The position numbers were made by a program, and so were the translations under genes. 64,000 nucleotides of DNA from Serratia silvae (GTDB lineage: Bacteria; Pseudomonadota; Gammaproteobacteria; Enterobacterales; Enterobacteriaceae), in the NCBI RefSeq assembly GCF_023282985.1, contig NZ_JAGQDC010000005.1:1-64000 (forward strand), read 5' to 3'. The notes under the pieces were generated by a model. The model was not told where the DNA came from. It saw only the letters and a program-made list of their open reading frames with translations, and did not search any database. This document shows, piece by piece, positions 49,419-59,742 of this stretch (position 1 is its first letter; each line of letters begins with the position of its first letter).

Positions 49419-49495
49419 TGGTGCGTCTGAATGGACTCGAACCATCGACCCCCACCATGTCAAGGTGGTGCTCTAACCAACTGAGCTACAGACGC
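49419..49495 (-). tRNA. tRNA-Val (GAC), copy 2
   Basis: A 77-nt near-identical tandem copy, 21 bp from the first. The acceptor is GCGTCTG/CAGACGC, so one C-G pair is replaced by U-A through two matched changes; the rest is the same. As the upstream gene on the minus strand, it is transcribed first. Confidence 0.95.
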
Positions 49496-49653
49496 ATCTT
49501 TTTCCTCTCTGTCATGGCTGACAGCGGGGACGAATATTAACGAGCAACCCGCCTGCTGGCAAGGGGAAAAACGCAATTTTATTCGGTATTTCACGCGATT
49601 GCTGAGCTTGTGTGCAGTAAGGCGCTTTTTTCTGCAATGGCTGGCGAGGAACT

Positions 49654-49680
49654 CGCCGGTTTGCCTGAGACAAACCGGCG
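49654..49680 (-). terminator. hairpin after mdtK
   Basis: CGCCGGTTTG and CAAACCGGCG form a 10-bp perfect stem seven bases after the mdtK stop; T-run absent directly after it. Confidence 0.5.
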
Positions 49681-49687
49681 AATGCGA

Positions 49688-51064
49688 TTAACGGGTGGAG
49701 CGCTGCAGAATCAACGCCGGGGGTTGGCGCTGTAACCAACGCATCCGCAATACCATCATGATGGCGGCAAAGGTCAGGCCGATAATAAAGCCGAACCAGA
49801 ATCCGCTTGGCCCCATCGCCGGCACAATGTAGTCCGTTAGTGCCAGTAGATAGCCGCTTGGCAACCCGAGAACCCAATAGGCCACAAAGGTGATGTAGAA
49901 GATCGCCCGGGTATCTTTATAACCCCGCAGAATACCGCTACCAATCACCTGGATGGAGTCGGATATCTGATAAATCGCCGCCAGCAGCATCAAATGGGAG
50001 GCCATGGTCACGACCTCGGGGTTATCGTTGTACAGCAGGGCGATAGACTCGCGGAACGCGGCGGTGAACAATGCCGAGCAACTGGCCATAGCGATGCCTA
50101 CGGCAATCGCCGCATAGGCGGCAATCCGAGCGCCCTCTACCGAGCCTTCACCCAGACGGTGTCCAACGCGAATGGTGGCCCCAACGCCGAGCGACAGCGG
50201 CAGTACAAACATCAATGAGCTGAAGTTCAGGGCAATCTGGTGCCCGGCAACCGCAACGATGCCCAGCGGTGAAACCAGTAATGCCACCACGGCAAACAGC
50301 GTCACCTCAAAGAATAACGCCAGGGCAACCGGTAAACCAATGCCGATCAGGCGTTTTAACGCCTGCCAATCCGGGCCACGATGAGCGCCTTCCTCCAGCT
50401 TGATATCCCGCAGCGAAGACGCACGTTTGGCATACCAGCGCATCATCAGGAACATCATCCAATACACACTGGCGGTGGCGACACCACAACCGACGCCGCC
50501 CATTTCCGGCATGCCAAACTTGCCGAAAATCAATATGTAGTTGATTGGAATGTTGATTAACAGACCCAAAAAGCCTATTACCATGCCGGGCTTGGTTTTG
50601 GATAAGCCTTCACACTGGCCACGGACTACCTGGAAGAATAAATAGCCGGGCGCACCCCACATAATGGCATGCAGGAAACCAACGGCTTTTTCAGCCAGCA
50701 GCGGATCGATGTTGTGCATCATGTCGATCACCAGTTGGCTGTTATAAATCACGGCGATAATCAGTAGTGAAACCCCCGATGCCAGCCAAAAGCCCTGACG
50801 TACCTGATACGCAATACGATCACGGCGACCAGCGCCGTTGAGCTGGGCGATCACCGGGGTTAAGGCCAGCAGTAAACCGTGGCCGAACAGGATAGTCGGC
50901 AACCAGATAGAGGTTCCGACTGCAACGGCGGCCATATCCGTGGCGCTATAAGAACCAGCCATGATGGTATCGACCACGCCCATTGCGGTTTGGGATATCT
51001 GCGCGATGATGACCGGAATTGCGAGGGCCAATAAACTACGCGCCTCCATAAAGTACTTCTGCAC
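49688..51064 (-). CDS. mdtK: multidrug efflux MATE transporter MdtK
   Basis: A 458-residue, 12-segment inner-membrane Na+/H+-coupled exporter of the MATE family. It opens [19 protein letters not shown] and continues with [30 protein letters not shown] as in E. coli MdtK (residues 25-54). Family residues include [12 protein letters not shown] near 245. Divergent from ribC across a ~290-bp gap. Confidence 0.94.
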   Translation of the reverse strand: MQKYFMEARSLLALAIPVIIAQISQTAMGVVDTIMAGSYSATDMAAVAVGTSIWLPTILFGHGLLLALTPVIAQLNGAGRRDRIAYQVRQGFWLASGVSLLIIAVIYNSQLVIDMMHNIDPLLAEKAVGFLHAIMWGAPGYLFFQVVRGQCEGLSKTKPGMVIGFLGLLINIPINYILIFGKFGMPEMGGVGCGVATASVYWMMFLMMRWYAKRASSLRDIKLEEGAHRGPDWQALKRLIGIGLPVALALFFEVTLFAVVALLVSPLGIVAVAGHQIALNFSSLMFVLPLSLGVGATIRVGHRLGEGSVEGARIAAYAAIAVGIAMASCSALFTAAFRESIALLYNDNPEVVTMASHLMLLAAIYQISDSIQVIGSGILRGYKDTRAIFYITFVAYWVLGLPSGYLLALTDYIVPAMGPSGFWFGFIIGLTFAAIMMVLRMRWLQRQPPALILQRSTR

Positions 51065-51354
51065 GTATACACCTTTCTAATAGTTATGGGGAAGGGGATT
51101 GCTGCAAACAGCAGCAACTAAAAACTGCGGAACTTGCCGAAAAGATTGTACCTGCTAGTCGGGGTTAAGCAAAGTTTGTAAAGAAATAGTTATACTCGTC
51201 GCCTTGAAACTACAGCGCTGTTAGCTGCGAACGCTAACTCCAGAATATAAACTAGGCAAGCACCGCTTTTTTGCCTTTGCGCGTTTGGTTTTCTGCCGTA
51301 ACTGGGGCAAACTGCTTACAGCGCGTTGAACATAGTCATAAAGAAGAGGCCAAC

Positions 51355-51996
51355 ATGTTTACCGGTATCGTACAAGGCACCGCCCCGCTGATTGCCATTG
51401 ATGAAAAACCCAACTTCCGTACCCACGTTGTTGAAATGCCTGATGAGCTGTTACCAGGGCTGGAATTGGGGGCCTCGGTTGCCCACAATGGCTGCTGTCT
51501 GACCGTCACGGAGATCGCAGGCAATCGCGTCAGCTTTGACCTGATCAAAGAAACTCTGCGGTTGACCAATCTTGGCGATCTTAAACAGGGGGATGTCGTC
51601 AACCTGGAAAGAGCCGCCAAGTTTAATGATGAAATCGGCGGGCATCTGATGTCCGGGCATATTATCTGTACGGCGGAAGTCAGCAAGATTTATACCTCGG
51701 AAAATAATCGCCAGATCTGGCTACGTATGCCGAATATCGATTTGATGAAATATGTGCTGCATAAGGGTTTCATCGGTATCGATGGCATTAGCCTGACCAT
51801 TGGCGAGGTGGTCAATAACCGTTTCTGTGTGCATCTGATCCCGGAAACCCTTGAGCGCACCACGCTGGGTAAAAAGCGCTTGGGCGATAAGGTCAATATC
51901 GAGATCGATCCGCAAACTCAGGCTGTAGTGGATACCGTCGAACGCGTGCTGGCTAATCGTGAGGCGGCGTCAGCTGTACTGGCACCCAAAGCCTGA
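51355..51996 (+). CDS. ribC: riboflavin synthase alpha chain
   Basis: Catalyses dismutation of 6,7-dimethyl-8-ribityllumazine to riboflavin. 213 residues in two homologous lumazine-binding halves: [13 protein letters not shown] / [13 protein letters not shown] / MSGHI and then IWLRMPN / [16 protein letters not shown] 51355 follows AAGAAGAGGCC and fits the universal start MFTGI; the frame to 51271 is unsupported. Called ribE in other genera. No FMN riboswitch is visible upstream. Confidence 0.95.
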   Translation: MFTGIVQGTAPLIAIDEKPNFRTHVVEMPDELLPGLELGASVAHNGCCLTVTEIAGNRVSFDLIKETLRLTNLGDLKQGDVVNLERAAKFNDEIGGHLMSGHIICTAEVSKIYTSENNRQIWLRMPNIDLMKYVLHKGFIGIDGISLTIGEVVNNRFCVHLIPETLERTTLGKKRLGDKVNIEIDPQTQAVVDTVERVLANREAASAVLAPKA

Positions 51997-52032
51997 TAAC
52001 CCTATACCGATAACCATACTTAGGAGCTAAAC

Positions 52033-52326
52033 GTGAAGTTTTATGGGAAAACGATGATGCTAGCGGCGCTGTTGGCGCTGACCGCCTGTTCAAGCTCCCA
52101 GGAACAGGCGAACTCACAGTCGGCCGAAGCTGAAGATGATACCTGTGGCGCGGTGCAATATCAGAATTATGTGGGTAAACCGCTGTCTGCGTTGGACGGG
52201 GTCAATATTCCTCAACAGGTACGTACCATTCCTTATAACTCTGCAGTGACCATGGACTTCAATCTTAAGCGCTTGAACTTCCTGGGTGACAGTGAAGACA
52301 AGATTATTCGTGTTTATTGCGGCTAA
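52033..52326 (+). CDS. I78-family protease-inhibitor-like lipoprotein
   Basis: A 97-residue lipoprotein: lipobox LTAC at residues 15-18 (TACSSSQ) and an acidic spacer. The mature domain has DTCGAVQYQNYVGKPLSALD, VRTIPYNSAVTMDF, LKRLNFLGD and IIRVYCG, the pattern of peptidase inhibitor family I78 with two Cys for one disulphide. Serine after the lipid Cys favours outer-membrane sorting. Inhibition is inferred from the family. It follows ribC by 36 bp with its own TAGGAG; it may share ribC transcription. Confidence 0.75.
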   Translation: MKFYGKTMMLAALLALTACSSSQEQANSQSAEAEDDTCGAVQYQNYVGKPLSALDGVNIPQQVRTIPYNSAVTMDFNLKRLNFLGDSEDKIIRVYCG

Positions 52327-52338
52327 AATATAAAAACC

Positions 52339-52360
52339 AACCCCGGCAACCCGGGGTTTG
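52339..52360 (+). terminator. terminator after the I78-like gene
   Basis: AACCCCGG and CCGGGGTT form an 8-bp perfect stem followed by TGAATT; short T-run. Confidence 0.65.
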
Positions 52361-52394
52361 AATTCTCAGATGGTCATCATGTGTAGGGGCGCCT

Positions 52395-52407
52395 CATGCT
52401 GCGCCCG
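52395..52407. repeat. REP-like core CATGCTGCGCCCG
   Basis: The 13-bp core recurs exactly at 56171-56183 (inverted) and 63669-63681. Here it follows TAGGGGCGCC, which is also in the palindrome at 15765. Confidence 0.55.
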
Positions 52408-52416
52408 CCTAGCCTT

Positions 52417-53568
52417 TCAGCGAGCAACTCGCAGGCCCCCTTCGACGCCTTTGGGGCTAAATACCACCTGCCAAAGTTGAATGTCGCGAGCTCGGAACGC
52501 CCCAGCGCAGGCATTAAGGTAATAGCTGAACATCCGTTCAAAGCGTTCGGAATAGCGCGACGCCAGCTGTGGCCAACCCCGTTTGAAACGTTCATACCAG
52601 GCCATCAGGGTGCGATCGTAATCTGCGCCGATGTTATGCCAATCCTCCATGACGAACCGGCCTTCGCTCGCCTGGGCAATATGTTTCACCGATGGCAGGC
52701 AACCGTTGGGGAAGATATATTTATTGATCCACGGATCAACGTTCATATCGGTCTGATTGGAGCCAATGGTGTGCAACAGGAAAATACCATCGGGTTTTAA
52801 ATTACGTTCCACCACTTCGAAATAGGTTTGGTAGTTCTTCGGCCCGACGTGTTCGAACATACCAACCGAGACGATGCGGTCAAACTGTTGGTGGAGATCG
52901 CGGTAATCCTGCAGCAGAATTTCCACGTCCAGCCCGGCACAGCGCTCTTGCGCCATTTTTTGCTGTTCGGCGGAGATAGTGACCCCTACCATGGAAACAC
53001 CGTAGTGCCTGGCCGCATAAGCAGACAGGCCTCCCCAGCCACAGCCGATATCCAATACCCGCATGCCGGGCTGCAGGTGCAGTTTTTCGCAAATCAACCG
53101 TAGCTTGGCTGCCTGTGCTTCTTCCAACGTAGTGGCCTGTTGCCAATAGCCACAGGAATATTGCATATAGGGATCCAACATCTGGGTAAACAAATCGTTA
53201 CCCAGATCGTAATGCTCTTTGCCCACTATCCAGGCACGTTTTTGGGATTGCAGATTGGTCAGGCGGGCAGCGGCAATACGTAAGATATCTTTCAGATGAT
53301 GGGGCAGTTTATTTTCCAGGCCAGCTGCGACAACCCGCTGAAAAAATATGTCCAGCCGTTCACACTCCCACCAGCCATCCATATAGCTCTCGCCCAGCCC
53401 CAGGGAGCCGTCTTGCAGTACGCGTTTAAAGAAATTGGGATTGTTGATCTGAATATCGAAAGGGCGTGAGCCATTGATTTCAATACCGGCCATGCTAAGC
53501 ATTTCATGAGCGATACGATACCAATGGTTATCCTGGATGCTCAGATCTTCTATACACGATGAACTCAT
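52417..53568 (-). CDS. cfa: cyclopropane-fatty-acyl-phospholipid synthase
   Basis: Transfers a methylene from S-adenosylmethionine to unsaturated acyl chains in the membrane in early stationary phase. A 383-residue SAM-dependent enzyme with MRVLDIGCGWGGLSAYAA (SAM loop, about residue 170), KEHYDLGNDLFTQMLDPYMQYSCGYW, and VSVGMFEHVGPKNY. ATG 53568 follows GGAGAAGCT and gives the MSSSCIEDLS start of E. coli Cfa. The long upstream leader (in-frame to 53739) fits the long-leader cfa mRNA that RydC controls in E. coli; not proved here. Confidence 0.95.
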   Translation of the reverse strand: MSSSCIEDLSIQDNHWYRIAHEMLSMAGIEINGSRPFDIQINNPNFFKRVLQDGSLGLGESYMDGWWECERLDIFFQRVVAAGLENKLPHHLKDILRIAAARLTNLQSQKRAWIVGKEHYDLGNDLFTQMLDPYMQYSCGYWQQATTLEEAQAAKLRLICEKLHLQPGMRVLDIGCGWGGLSAYAARHYGVSMVGVTISAEQQKMAQERCAGLDVEILLQDYRDLHQQFDRIVSVGMFEHVGPKNYQTYFEVVERNLKPDGIFLLHTIGSNQTDMNVDPWINKYIFPNGCLPSVKHIAQASEGRFVMEDWHNIGADYDRTLMAWYERFKRGWPQLASRYSERFERMFSYYLNACAGAFRARDIQLWQVVFSPKGVEGGLRVAR

Positions 53569-53908
53569 AGCTTCTCCATCACCTTCTTCTGACTTATGAT
53601 CCTGCAGAATATAGCGTAGACAAATCTCTACAGGGACATACGTATACCTACGGTAAAAATTCACCGTGGTGTCTGAAATTCGACTGGAACAGAGGAAATT
53701 TAAGAGACTCCCTGCGTCAAAGGGCGCGGGTAAATGCAACCTTAAAAAAGTGTGATGCCATCCACGTACGCAACAGTTGCTGCAATAAGAGCTTGGTATA
53801 ACTGTTATTCTAAAAGGTCGTTTTCGAGTATAGGCTTGCCGAGGCGTAGACTCAACTGCAAATCGCGCTCGGCAATAAGTTTCATTAAGTGACTATTTAT
53901 TAGAGTTA

Positions 53909-55114
53909 TTATGACACTGAGTCGGCACGATCCTGCCGTGTCACCTGCGTTTCATCCGTTCCTTTCCCACGCTGGATCAGGTAGCCCAAGGCTGCCAAAA
54001 ATACGGTGGCAACCATTACGGTGGCTGTGGCTAACAGCGGCTGGGCGATAAATGCCGAAACCAACAGGCTGGCTAGAAAACATAATCCCAACTGTAGCGT
54101 GTTTTGCAGCGCAGCGGCTTTGCCACTGTTGTTGGGGAAGGGCATCAACGCATTGGCCACTAGAATAGGGTAGCTGGCACCGTTGACTAACGCCATAAAG
54201 CAGAACGGTATCAGCAGCGTGGTCAAAGTCGGTTCACTTAGCGTGGCGATCAGATACAACGCTACCATGCTGATGCCATAAGCTAACAGCAACCACGGCA
54301 GCAAGGTTTTGCCAGAAATGCGATTTAATGCGCTACGGCAGCCGTAACCCCCTAATAAGAAAGCCAGCGTTTGTGGCACATAGCTCAGGCCGATATCGTT
54401 TGGGCTATACCCCATATCGCCGAGGATAAAGGGTGATCCCGTCAGCCAGGCGAAGAAACCGGCAGAGCAGGCGGCAAAAACCATCACGTTGCCGCTGAAT
54501 ACCGGGGATTTTAAGATCTGCATAAAGCCAAGGTTGGCCTTCTTATCGGCAGAAGGCACCCGTTTGCTACGGTCTTTCAGCAATAAGGTGGGGAGAAGCA
54601 GCAGTGCGGTAATCCCCAGCAGCACGGCGAAGATAGCTCTCCATCCCATATGGTTTAGCAACCAGGCTCCCAGCAGTGGGGCCAGCGCCGGAGAGAGGGC
54701 GACCAGCGGCATAATGGAGGCGAAAACGCGGTTAGCTTTGCCATCGCGGTAGCGATCGACCACGATCGCCTGCCAGGTAACGGCGGCGGAACACACGCCA
54801 ATAGCCTGAATAAAGCGCAGTGACCACAGTTGCGCCACGTTCTCGACCCACAGCATACCGAGACAGCCGACGGCGAACAGGGCCAGGCCTATCAATAACA
54901 CGGGCTTACGGCCAATACGGTCGGATAGCGGTCCCCACAGCAACTGGGCGAAGGCAAAGCCTGCCAGGAAGATACTCAGGCTGGCGCTGATCGCCCCTGC
55001 GGAGATTTGCAGATCCTGCTGCATTGCCCCGAAGGCGGGCAGGTACATATCGGTTGCCAGATAGCCCAGCATACTCAGGCCAGCCAGGTAGAACATAAAT
55101 CCAAAATTTCGCAT
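53909..55114 (-). CDS. punC: Bcr/CflA-family transporter, PunC (YdhC)
   Basis: A 401-residue, 12-segment MFS inner-membrane transporter. Its features are [33 protein letters not shown] (the MFS loop 2-3 signature), and [24 protein letters not shown]. Orthology to E. coli YdhC is supported by the divergent ydhB-like regulator and cfa/purR neighbours. YdhC is reported to transport purine nucleosides. Confidence 0.88.
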   Translation of the reverse strand: MRNFGFMFYLAGLSMLGYLATDMYLPAFGAMQQDLQISAGAISASLSIFLAGFAFAQLLWGPLSDRIGRKPVLLIGLALFAVGCLGMLWVENVAQLWSLRFIQAIGVCSAAVTWQAIVVDRYRDGKANRVFASIMPLVALSPALAPLLGAWLLNHMGWRAIFAVLLGITALLLLPTLLLKDRSKRVPSADKKANLGFMQILKSPVFSGNVMVFAACSAGFFAWLTGSPFILGDMGYSPNDIGLSYVPQTLAFLLGGYGCRSALNRISGKTLLPWLLLAYGISMVALYLIATLSEPTLTTLLIPFCFMALVNGASYPILVANALMPFPNNSGKAAALQNTLQLGLCFLASLLVSAFIAQPLLATATVMVATVFLAALGYLIQRGKGTDETQVTRQDRADSVS

Positions 55115-55239
55115 TGCTATTTCTCGTTAAAATTATGTTGTCGCAGGTTCTGAAGCGCCGGCAAGTGTATACGGCTGGATCTCTGCTTGTGAAACGGTAA
55201 TATTTGCAAAGTGCTGTTAAAAAATTTGAAGGCAAGGTT

Positions 55240-56169
55240 ATGTGGTCTGAATATTCACTCGATGTGGTAGATGCCGTAGCGCGGACCGGTAGTTTCAGCG
55301 CAGCGGCACAGGAGTTGCACCGTGTTCCTTCTGCGGTGAGCTATACGGTACGGCAACTGGAGCAATGGCTGGCGGTGCCGCTGTTTGAACGCCGTCACCG
55401 CGATGTAGAGCTGACGCCGGCGGGATCACTGTTTATTAAAGAAGCGCGGGTTGTTATCAAAAAAATGCTCGATACCCGACGACAGTGCCAACAGGTGGCC
55501 AACGGTTGGCGTGGGCAACTGAGGATTGCGGTCGATCTGATCGTCAAACCCCAGCGTAGTCGCCAATTGGTGCTGGATTTTTATCGTCATTTCCCCGATG
55601 TGGAGCTGATGGTACAGCCGGAAGTCTTCAACGGTGTGTGGGATGCCCTGGTGGATGGCCGTGCTGAGATGGCCATTGGTGCAACGCGGGCGGTGCCGGT
55701 AGGTGGCGGTTTTGCCTTTCGCGATATGGGCTTTATGAATTGGCTCTGCGTAGTGCATGCAAAGCATCCGCTGGCCGCTTTGCAAGGAAAACTGCGCGAC
55801 GATCAGCTACGGCCTTATCCCTCATTGCTGTTGGAAGATACTTCGCGCAATTTGCCCAAACGGGTGACTTGGTCGTTGGACAACCAGCGGCGGCTTACCG
55901 TACCGGATTGGGTTTCGGCGGTAGACTGTTTGCGTGCCGGGCTATGTGTGGGCATGGTGCCCGCACATCAGGTATTGCCGTTGGTACAAAGTGGCGAACT
56001 GGTAGTGTTACCGCTGTATGAGCCTTTCCCACCCAGTGCCTGCTGCCTGACCTGGCAGCAAAACGCCCAGTCACCGGCCATGGCCTGGCTGTTAGACTAT
56101 CTGGGCGACAGCGAAACGCTCAATCAGGAATGGCTCAGTGAAGGGATACTGGATGCCGTTCGTCGCTAA
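55240..56169 (+). CDS. punR: LysR-family regulator PunR (YdhB)
   Basis: A 309-residue LysR-type activator: HTH at residues 1-60 (VARTGSFSAAAQELHRVPSAVSYTVRQLEQWL), effector domain ending in CCLTWQQNAQSPAMAWLLDYLGDSETLN. Near-identical HTH and tail to E. coli YdhB, which activates the divergent punC for purine nucleoside use. ATG 55240 follows AAGG; the frame to 55204 adds a non-conserved leader. Confidence 0.9.
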   Translation: MWSEYSLDVVDAVARTGSFSAAAQELHRVPSAVSYTVRQLEQWLAVPLFERRHRDVELTPAGSLFIKEARVVIKKMLDTRRQCQQVANGWRGQLRIAVDLIVKPQRSRQLVLDFYRHFPDVELMVQPEVFNGVWDALVDGRAEMAIGATRAVPVGGGFAFRDMGFMNWLCVVHAKHPLAALQGKLRDDQLRPYPSLLLEDTSRNLPKRVTWSLDNQRRLTVPDWVSAVDCLRAGLCVGMVPAHQVLPLVQSGELVVLPLYEPFPPSACCLTWQQNAQSPAMAWLLDYLGDSETLNQEWLSEGILDAVRR

Positions 56170-56170
56170 G

Positions 56171-56183
56171 CGGGCGCAGCATG
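56171..56183. repeat. REP-like core (inverted orientation)
   Basis: CGGGCGCAGCATG, the reverse complement of the 13-bp core at 52395 and 63669, between the convergent punR and purR stops. Confidence 0.55.
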
Positions 56184-56205
56184 CCATGCAACGCCCTATG
56201 GAGGG

Positions 56206-57231
56206 TTAACGACGGTAATCGACAAAAGGACCATCGGCGACGGAGCGGCGCTCAATGAGTTTTGGGTGAACTTCAATCACCTGTGATTCTTCACGTTTGC
56301 TGATGATGCGATCCAACAGCATGGTGAAGGCCATCTCACCCAGGCGCTCTTTTGGCTGGTGAACGGTGGTCAGCGCCGGGGTGAAGTAGCGGGCATTACG
56401 CACGTTATCGTAGCCAATGACCGAGATATCCTGGGGTACACGCAGCCCTAGTTCATCGGCGGCGCAGATCGCCCCCATGGCCATAATGTCACCGCCACAG
56501 AAAACGGCGGTTGGCCGATGCTTTTGCGACAGGATCTGATGCATGGCTTTGTAGCCAGATTCGGGCTCGAAATCCCCTTGCACGATCCATTCTTCACGCA
56601 CTTCGATGTGCGCTTCCTTCATGGCTTTCAGAAAGCCCTGGTGGCGACCACCGCCGGTATTACGCGCCAGTTGACCAGGAATGGCACCGATGTCCCGGTG
56701 GCCACGTTCAATCAGGTAGCGGCCTGCCAGGTAACCGCCTTCGAAGGAGTTGTCGATAATGGTATCGGTGAAGTCTCCGTGCGCGGTACCCCAGTCCATC
56801 ACCACCATGGGAATATTACGGTAATCCTCCAGCATGCCCAGCAGCTTATCTGGATATTCTGAGCACATGATCAGCAGGCCATCGACGCGTTTTTGCGCCA
56901 GCATCGCCAGATAGGCTTGCTGTTTATCCAGGTTATTGTGCGAGTTACACAGGATCAGGGTATAGCCTTTACTGTAGCAGCTGTTTTCTACCGCTTCGAT
57001 CACTTCGGCAAAATAGGGGGCCTCACTCGAGGTGGCGAGCAAACCGATCGATTTGGTGTGGTTGACCTTCAGGCTGCGGGCGACGGCGCTGGGTGAATAG
57101 TGCAGCTCTTTGATGGCGGCCCAAACGGCCGTTTTGGTATCTTCGGCGACGAAGCGCGTTTTATTGATAACGTGCGAAACGGTAGTGGTAGAAACGCCAG
57201 CGCGTTTGGCCACATCTTTAATCGTTGCCAT
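56206..57231 (-). CDS. purR: purine repressor PurR
   Basis: A LacI-family repressor of purine and pyrimidine synthesis genes with hypoxanthine or guanine as corepressor. 341 residues: [23 protein letters not shown], hinge helix ([16 protein letters not shown]), and a ligand domain with [25 protein letters not shown] 57231 gives the E. coli start. A PurR-box-like sequence upstream fits autoregulation. Confidence 0.95.
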   Translation of the reverse strand: MATIKDVAKRAGVSTTTVSHVINKTRFVAEDTKTAVWAAIKELHYSPSAVARSLKVNHTKSIGLLATSSEAPYFAEVIEAVENSCYSKGYTLILCNSHNNLDKQQAYLAMLAQKRVDGLLIMCSEYPDKLLGMLEDYRNIPMVVMDWGTAHGDFTDTIIDNSFEGGYLAGRYLIERGHRDIGAIPGQLARNTGGGRHQGFLKAMKEAHIEVREEWIVQGDFEPESGYKAMHQILSQKHRPTAVFCGGDIMAMGAICAADELGLRVPQDISVIGYDNVRNARYFTPALTTVHQPKERLGEMAFTMLLDRIISKREESQVIEVHPKLIERRSVADGPFVDYRR

Positions 57232-57277
57232 GTAAAAAATGACTCCTAAACCCACATGTTACAGCATGTAAGTATGA

Positions 57278-57293
57278 TGTTAATCGTTTGCCT
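57278..57293. promoter_or_regulatory. PurR box-like site upstream of purR
   Basis: Minus strand AGGCAAACGATTAACA, 12-14 matches to ANGCAAACGNTTNCNT. About 50 bp before the ATG. Autoregulation is known in E. coli. Elsewhere in 57294-57540 nothing definite. Confidence 0.45.
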
Positions 57294-57555
57294 GCGTAGA
57301 TCCTTTCTCAGATAAGCGAAAACTGAGTTTTTAGTGCTGAAGTCGTAAATCGCTTGAACAGGAAGGGGCAGTTTATCGGTACGCAGTTGTGAACTGCGGA
57401 TTTTGTCGCATATTGACGAAAAGTGGAAGAGCTAATCGGTATTTATCCGCGGGGAAATCATAACAAGATTTTAATCACGAACTGTGGGAAAATGATTTGA
57501 CGTATTAACTGTGTAGCTTATGCTCTGGAAAAGCCAATCTGAGAGGGAGTTGTAA

Positions 57556-57645
57556 ATGGATACCGATCTGAAGATGTCATTACTCACCACCGTGGGTGCT
57601 TTGGCAATGATTATTGCTTTCAGTTTTGTTGCCGCATTGAACTGA
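57556..57645 (+). CDS. ynhF: small membrane protein YnhF
   Basis: A 29-residue peptide, MDTDLKMSLLTTVGALAMI followed by IAFSFVAALN, mostly one transmembrane helix. It aligns with E. coli YnhF (MSTDLKFSLVTTIIVLGLI...) and lies, as there, between purR and sodB. GAGGGAG precedes the ATG. The function of YnhF is not known. It is too short for standard ORF cut-offs. Confidence 0.88.
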   Translation: MDTDLKMSLLTTVGALAMIIAFSFVAALN

Positions 57646-57662
57646 TCCACAGCAAAAAAACA

Positions 57663-57687
57663 AAGGCGCAGCTTGATGCCGCGCCTT
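57663..57687. terminator. bidirectional terminator between ynhF and sodB
   Basis: AAGGCGC and GCGCCTT pair around a mostly paired loop; on the minus strand it is followed by TTTGTTTTTTT, good for sodB. On the plus strand ATT follows. Confidence 0.75.
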
Positions 57688-57709
57688 ATTACTAGCTAGT
57701 CACCCGTCG

Positions 57710-58288
57710 TTAAGCCAGGTTTTTTGCCACGAACGCCCAGTTTACCAACGCCCAGAAGTTTTCCAGGTACTTTGGCCGCGCATTGCGGTAGTCGATATAG
57801 TAAGCATGTTCCCATACGTCAACGGTCAATAACGGAACGTCTGCGCCCGTCAGCGGGGTTGCCGCATTCGAGGTGCTGACGATCGCCAGACTACCGTCGG
57901 CTTTTTTCACCAGCCAGGTCCAGCCAGCGCCGAAGTTTTTCACGGCGGCATCGGTGAACTGTTCTTTAAAGGCGGCGAAAGAGCCGAATGACTTATTGAT
58001 GGCCTCAGCCACTGCGCCCGTTGGCTCGCCACCCCCTTGCGGTGATAAACAGTGCCAATAGAAGGTATGGTTCCAGACCTGAGCGGCGTTGTTGAACACG
58101 CCTCCGGTGGAGGTTTTGATGATCTCGACCAGAGATTTTCCTTCGAACTCGCTGCCTTTCACTAGGTTGTTCAGGTTAACCACGTAGGTGTTATGGTGTT
58201 TGCCATAGTGGTATTCCAGCGTTTCTGCGGAAATGTGCGGTTCGAGAGCATTTTTCTCATACGGTAATGCAGGTAATTCAAACGACAT
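57710..58288 (-). CDS. sodB: superoxide dismutase [Fe]
   Basis: A 192-residue cytoplasmic FeSOD. Metal ligands: HYGKHHNTY (His about 27), [10 protein letters not shown] (His 74), and [13 protein letters not shown] (Asp 157, His 161). Gln in AAQVWNH before the second ligand is the FeSOD signature; MnSOD has it elsewhere. AGAAGGAG precedes the ATG. In E. coli it is repressed by RyhB sRNA under low iron. Confidence 0.96.
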   Translation of the reverse strand: MSFELPALPYEKNALEPHISAETLEYHYGKHHNTYVVNLNNLVKGSEFEGKSLVEIIKTSTGGVFNNAAQVWNHTFYWHCLSPQGGGEPTGAVAEAINKSFGSFAAFKEQFTDAAVKNFGAGWTWLVKKADGSLAIVSTSNAATPLTGADVPLLTVDVWEHAYYIDYRNARPKYLENFWALVNWAFVAKNLA

Positions 58289-58513
58289 TGCTTTCTCCTT
58301 TTATAGCCAATACGCTTCTCCGATGCTGCTGGCCTGAGTGGCCGAGGGCGAAAAAACGCAATTGCACCACTTTTGTTATGGTTATTAATCTTAACAACTT
58401 TCCGGGCGAAAAGAACATCCAAAGTGTGCCAAGTGACTGATTGATTAAAGTCGCAGCAGCTTTTTGTTTTTTTGGGGAAAGTACGGCCGAGCAGCAGACT
58501 CAGCCGTGATAGG

Positions 58514-59329
58514 TCAACGAATAGTGGTTGGGGTCACTACGCGGCGGGCGCCAATGTAATGGTTCTGCCAATAGTCGTTATCCAACTGACTGATGCGAAT
58601 TTCTTCACCGGTACGCGGTGACTGGATGAACTTACCGTTACCAAGATAGACGCCAACGTGATCGGCTGTGCCACGGTTATTGATACGGAAGAACACCAGG
58701 TCGCCCTTCTCCAACTCATTACGCTTGATCGGCGCAGCATCACGCAGGTGGTACATTTCGTTGGCAGTACGCGGCATTTTGATTTTCACTACGTCTTTGT
58801 ACGCGTAATAAATCAGCCCGCTACAGTCGAAGCCAGTGCCGGGTGAAGACCCACCCCAGCGGTAGGGTTTACCCATTTGCCCCATCAGCTTGGCCATGGC
58901 GGTCTGCTTGGCGTGCTGATAACGTTTTTTGTGGGCGGCGGAAAGTTTCAACGGTTCTTCGCGGCCAGCCAATTTTGCCGTAGCCTTGCCTTCTTCACGA
59001 TGGCGACCATAACCTTTTTTATAGCCTTTTTTAGGCGGGGTTACTTTGAGTTTGGCCGTTTTGGTTGCCTGGCTTTTGGTTTTAACGCTGGTGGTTTTTT
59101 TTGCGGTTTTTAAGGTTGCTGGTTTGTTTTTTACCGTTTTCGGAGGGGAGGCTGCCTTCACTTTTTTATTGGCTTTCACCGCTTTCTTTTTCTTGCGGTC
59201 GTCTGACCGGGCTTCATTAACGTGACTCTTGCGCTGCTCGGCAGAAACACGTGCCTGTGGCGCAGCGTGCGCCAGATTGAAGAAGAGCTGCGTAAACAGC
59301 AGCACAAAAAGTGTAATAATTAACCGCAT
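58514..59329 (-). CDS. mepH: murein DD-endopeptidase MepH (YdhO)
   Basis: A 271-residue secreted NlpC/P60 hydrolase that cuts 3-4 cross-links to allow peptidoglycan growth. The signal peptide ends AHAA. A long Lys/Thr-rich, low-complexity linker (residues ~30-115) leads to the catalytic domain: TGFDCSGLIYYAYKDV (Cys), GTADHVGVYLGNGKFIQSP (His). The length and neighbours sodB and grxD match E. coli ydhO. Confidence 0.9.
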   Translation of the reverse strand: MRLIITLFVLLFTQLFFNLAHAAPQARVSAEQRKSHVNEARSDDRKKKKAVKANKKVKAASPPKTVKNKPATLKTAKKTTSVKTKSQATKTAKLKVTPPKKGYKKGYGRHREEGKATAKLAGREEPLKLSAAHKKRYQHAKQTAMAKLMGQMGKPYRWGGSSPGTGFDCSGLIYYAYKDVVKIKMPRTANEMYHLRDAAPIKRNELEKGDLVFFRINNRGTADHVGVYLGNGKFIQSPRTGEEIRISQLDNDYWQNHYIGARRVVTPTTIR

Positions 59330-59742
59330 GTCGATGTTACCAACCTTGGCCCCGAAACAAAAATTGAATGAGTCACAGTATTCCCGAAATTCACCCTATA
59401 AAACAGCACGGATCTTATAAATACTAATCCATATTGTGAGAAAACGTTAATGGCATTTTTATTGTTGCAAAATCAAACGCCTGGTGCCTAAAAAAGCGAC
59501 AGAGTTCATGCGTTTGACTTAATCCACGCCAGTATAGGGCGGCGTAAATATAATAGTGAAACGGTCGGATTAAAAATGTTATTCTGAGGCCATGTTTTAT
59601 CCGGTTCGGTGTGACCGCTACGTTTGTTGCGGCAATTAGAAAATGTCCCTGCAAAAGATGGCGTTTTCTTGGCACCGGTCCTACCGCTACAATAGCCAGT
59701 GTGATGCATGTTGTAGCCATGATGTGGCTTGAGGAAGCAATA
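59330..59742. other. divergent promoter region, mepH-grxD
   Basis: About 410 bp of AT-rich DNA with no supported gene. It should carry promoters for the divergent mepH and grxD. I found no specific operator. Overlapping short frames on both strands lack ribosome-binding sites and conservation. Confidence 0.5.

Noticed and set aside
51065-51354. FMN riboswitch upstream of ribC
   Set aside because: No RFN-type conserved sequence pattern was seen in this divergent gap; in enterobacteria that element precedes ribB.
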